A stretch of 64,000 nt of DNA, from NCBI GenBank assembly GCA_963931925.1, contig OZ007567.1, positions 91,881,055 through 91,945,054 on the forward strand, read 5' to 3'. Made by a program: the position numbers and the translations under genes. Positions 61,325 through 64,000 of this stretch are shown here, one piece after another; within the stretch, counting starts at the first letter, position 1, and every line of letters starts with the position of its first letter. A model generated the notes under the pieces. That model was not told the DNA's origin. It was given only the letters and a program-made list of their open reading frames with translations, and ran no database searches. This stretch comes from Onchidella celtica (Eukaryota; Mollusca; Gastropoda; Systellommatophora; Onchidiidae).

Positions 61325-63625
61325 ATCAGTAGATTGTGCTGGATGCAATACAGTCATTATATCATTATTGCTAATGCCAGCTCATATCTCATATCAGTTC
61401 TAAATTTTTGTTCCGGCCCTGTGAGAATTAACACAATATCGTTACCGTGTCAGTCTGCAGAGCTCAGTGAAACCTGCCACAATTTAACTCCTGGTCTCAG
61501 CAGGCAATCCAAGTGACAGTCTCTTCTATCTTGCTATCACCACCAAGAACAGTTAAAATCAATTCGGTTTCTTTGGCTCCATGTTTTTAATGACAACATA
61601 ACTAATTCAACCGTCGCCTCATCGTTTAACAATTCCGTTTTTTTTTTCCTTTGGAGCCGAGGAACTATTTATGCTTTAAACTGCTTTCAAATTATCCCGT
61701 CATGTCTGGATAATGGGCCCATAGCCCGGCCAGCAGTGGCAGAAACAACAAGCAACAACAACAAACAACAAGACGATAAAAACCAAGGTCATTTGGGAGA
61801 CAAATTACAGCAAACTATCGCGTCAGTAGGAAAATAGTGAAAGACAAGCGGGAAATTGTGACATCTATTCGAGTTAGTACTCAATGGTTCATTGATAGCC
61901 CACAAGTTCAACCCATTTAGATACCACTGTAGCAAAATGAGTACTGGGCTTTTGCTGCTACTGATCGGTAAATAGGCCATGGCTATTTGAGGAAAGCCAC
62001 GATAACACCACGGGTACTGTCTTGCAAATTGCCGACATGTCTCTGTGAATGCAGGAAATAATTTATTCAGAATGCAGCAGTGTAGCTGTAGGCACAAGCG
62101 GTGCTCATTGATAACTCTCTCTGACCATCTGCATTCAGGAACGATGATGAATGAAATTCTCTAACATCGCCACATTTGTATTCCCGGGTTTCAGATATCA
62201 CTGTCTTGTCTCCGTATTCATACACATACATTTCCCCCAATCAGGCTTGAAAGGTGAAGGTCACCTATTAAGAAACTTTCTTGGGTCCCATGAGATTTCC
62301 AATACTGGGTGTATCTTTATGGGGGAAAAGGGGGCAGGGGGGGGGGTCAGGGGACGCAAGAAGAAGACGAGAGGGAAAATGTAGAACATGGAATAGAATT
62401 ATTGAATTATTGTGTCTTGACGCAGTGCATGAGAATTGTCCATTGGCTAACTGGTTTTGCTAAATGCGCAAGTATGTGTGTGTATGTGTGAGAAAGGCGT
62501 GTTGTTCCATTATTTGATCTTCACTGGCTCCAGGTTACTGTCTGTTGTCCTGCAAATTTCATGCTCTGGGCGTCTGTAGAACAGTGCGTTGTTTGGATAA
62601 GCCTTCGGCATATTACAAGAGTGGCCAGACGCTTTATTCATTAACGTAAAAGCTACCTGATAAATAGAATAGTCTACAGATGTTTGAGAGTCACAAGACA
62701 TGGCTCAAGCGCCACAGGGCTCTTCTCTAGTTCACGCGCAACCACACTTCCATTTTATACTTCAAGCACCTGCTCCATTTTTTAAAGCAAAACTGGAAAT
62801 TTGAACATTTTTACAGTTTACTTTCTACATTTATTATTTTATTGTTACGCAAAAAAAAAAATGTATGTATAAAACTTCACGAGCCGCCCAATGAATGTTG
62901 AAAAACAAAACGCGCCATGTGATTCGTGTCTCAGGATTTGGCCATCCCTGGCATAGAGTATCAAGTTACGTACATCTCCACACAAGCTCAGTCATCAGTC
63001 TTATACATTTCTTTCCAGATCCCAAGATATCTTGGCGTGTATCTGCTCACACGGTGCGCTCAGCTGGCCACAGCTTGTACCTCATAAACCACAGTCTGGG
63101 CATCACATTTGAATGGTTCGTCTTGACACGAAATGGCTTCAATGATAATCAGTTTACTTTTCGATCTGCAAACGATTGTTTTATTGAGCACAAACGAGCG
63201 GTTTCTGGCTGAGGCATTCTCCGTTTCCATGAGACGCTAAATAGGACGCCACTGAGTAAATCTGAGCCCAGCTGAAGAAAGGCCTGAAATCACACCATCA
63301 CCATTCACCCTTACCAAACATTTGAGGATTGGACCGCTAAATACGGTGCGTGAGTTTCTATGGCACTTGCCACTAGCAGGCTTGGTGACAGAATACCTCG
63401 CACATATCAAGTAAATGGCGCATTTTGTATTAGCGTTATGGTTCCTGGGTGTCAAATTAATACAACACTATAGCACCCATACTTACAGCCATGAGTGATA
63501 AAAGTATTATGTTTCCCTGAGACAGCAGTAGATCTATTAGAACACTTCAGGTTAATTCATAAACATATACTTGTATATTAAGTGCAAAGTTGAGACCATA
63601 CACTGATATCGACATTAAATTTTTA
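61325..63625. other. Unassigned sequence, 2.3 kb
   Basis: CAACAA-rich patch at about 61745-61775, G run near 62336-62346. No gene or element recognised. Confidence 0.45.
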
Positions 63626-63729
63626 AACCAACCAACCAACCAACCAACCAACCAACCAACCAACCAACCAACCAACCAACCAACCAACCAACCAACCAAC
63701 CAACCAGCCAACCAGTCGACCAACCAACT
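63626..63729. repeat. (CCAA)n microsatellite
   Basis: About 104 bp of AACC/CCAA repeat with a few substitutions near the right end. The minus strand translates as a Trp-Leu-Val-Gly run without meaning. Confidence 0.98.
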
Positions 63730-64000
63730 AAACAACACTCACACAAGCACACACGCAAATCCTTCGTGATTTCGATGATTATGCGTCCAGCCCACCTTGG
63801 AATGAAGGATGTTTGGAAAAGCATTAAGCCCACCTGTGTCCCACCGTAATACCTATTATATCCTGCTCACGCTAATACCAAATAATAATATACAGGAATC
63901 TCGAGATGTGGGCGTTTGAGAATCCTTGCAATGGCCAACCTGCTACCTTCTTCTTTCCCTGAGGGCGAAGTCTTGCCTCCCACCGATTCCCAGTGACAGG
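63730..64000. other. Unassigned sequence
   Basis: Nothing recognised. Confidence 0.5.

Overview
The window is eukaryotic, animal nuclear DNA with no prokaryotic gene organisation. It is AT-rich and loaded with long microsatellites and homopolymer G/C runs. It also carries many short interspersed repeats with terminal inverted repeats, tRNA-derived SINEs and 5'-truncated LINEs. The SINE core style and the LINE and MADF/THAP transposon content fit a lophotrochozoan, most likely a marine mollusc, but this is an inference from repeat style and not an identification. I found no complete host protein-coding gene. The window looks intergenic or intronic, and the long translations are mostly microsatellites read through in all frames.

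Layout. 1-6 kb: several small inverted-repeat elements (278-537, 577-727, 1909-2019, 2243-2478), two CT arrays, an exact 51-bp direct repeat on either side of the 120-bp CT tract, and a tRNA-type SINE. 6-14 kb: a minus-strand SINE, a hAT-type miniature element with near-matching 8-bp flanks (9240-9440), and a complete SINE bounded by perfect 14-bp direct repeats (12956-13428). 14-25 kb: mostly unrecognised sequence with CT, GAAA and GA arrays, a possible second hAT remnant and a foldback element. 24.9-25.2 kb: a miniature element with matching ends that keeps only the start of a THAP-domain protein. 25.9-28.1 kb: the most structured block, where three retrotransposon 3' ends sit in and end in TATG microsatellite. 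One encodes a CCHC motif plus a restriction-like endonuclease. A 700-bp compound tetranucleotide array follows.

30-46 kb: further copies of the inverted-repeat families, a 70-bp minisatellite, a foldback element at 37.5-37.8 kb, a LINE C-terminal fragment with a zinc finger and ATT tail (41.7-42.5 kb), and a diverged local duplication (44.5-45.1 kb). 46-57 kb: mainly CT-rich simple sequence and unrecognised DNA. 57.4-58.7 kb: two back-to-back, internally deleted PIF/Harbinger elements sharing a TTA target site. Each keeps the start of a MADF-domain gene, and the first also keeps the start of the transposase gene on the opposite strand. 58.7-64 kb: another inverted-repeat element (60937-61324) and a CCAA array.

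The coding remnants belong to mobile elements, so there is no pathway to reconstruct. The interest lies in how these elements use microsatellites as tails and insertion sites, and in miniature elements that keep the first exons of their DNA-binding proteins.
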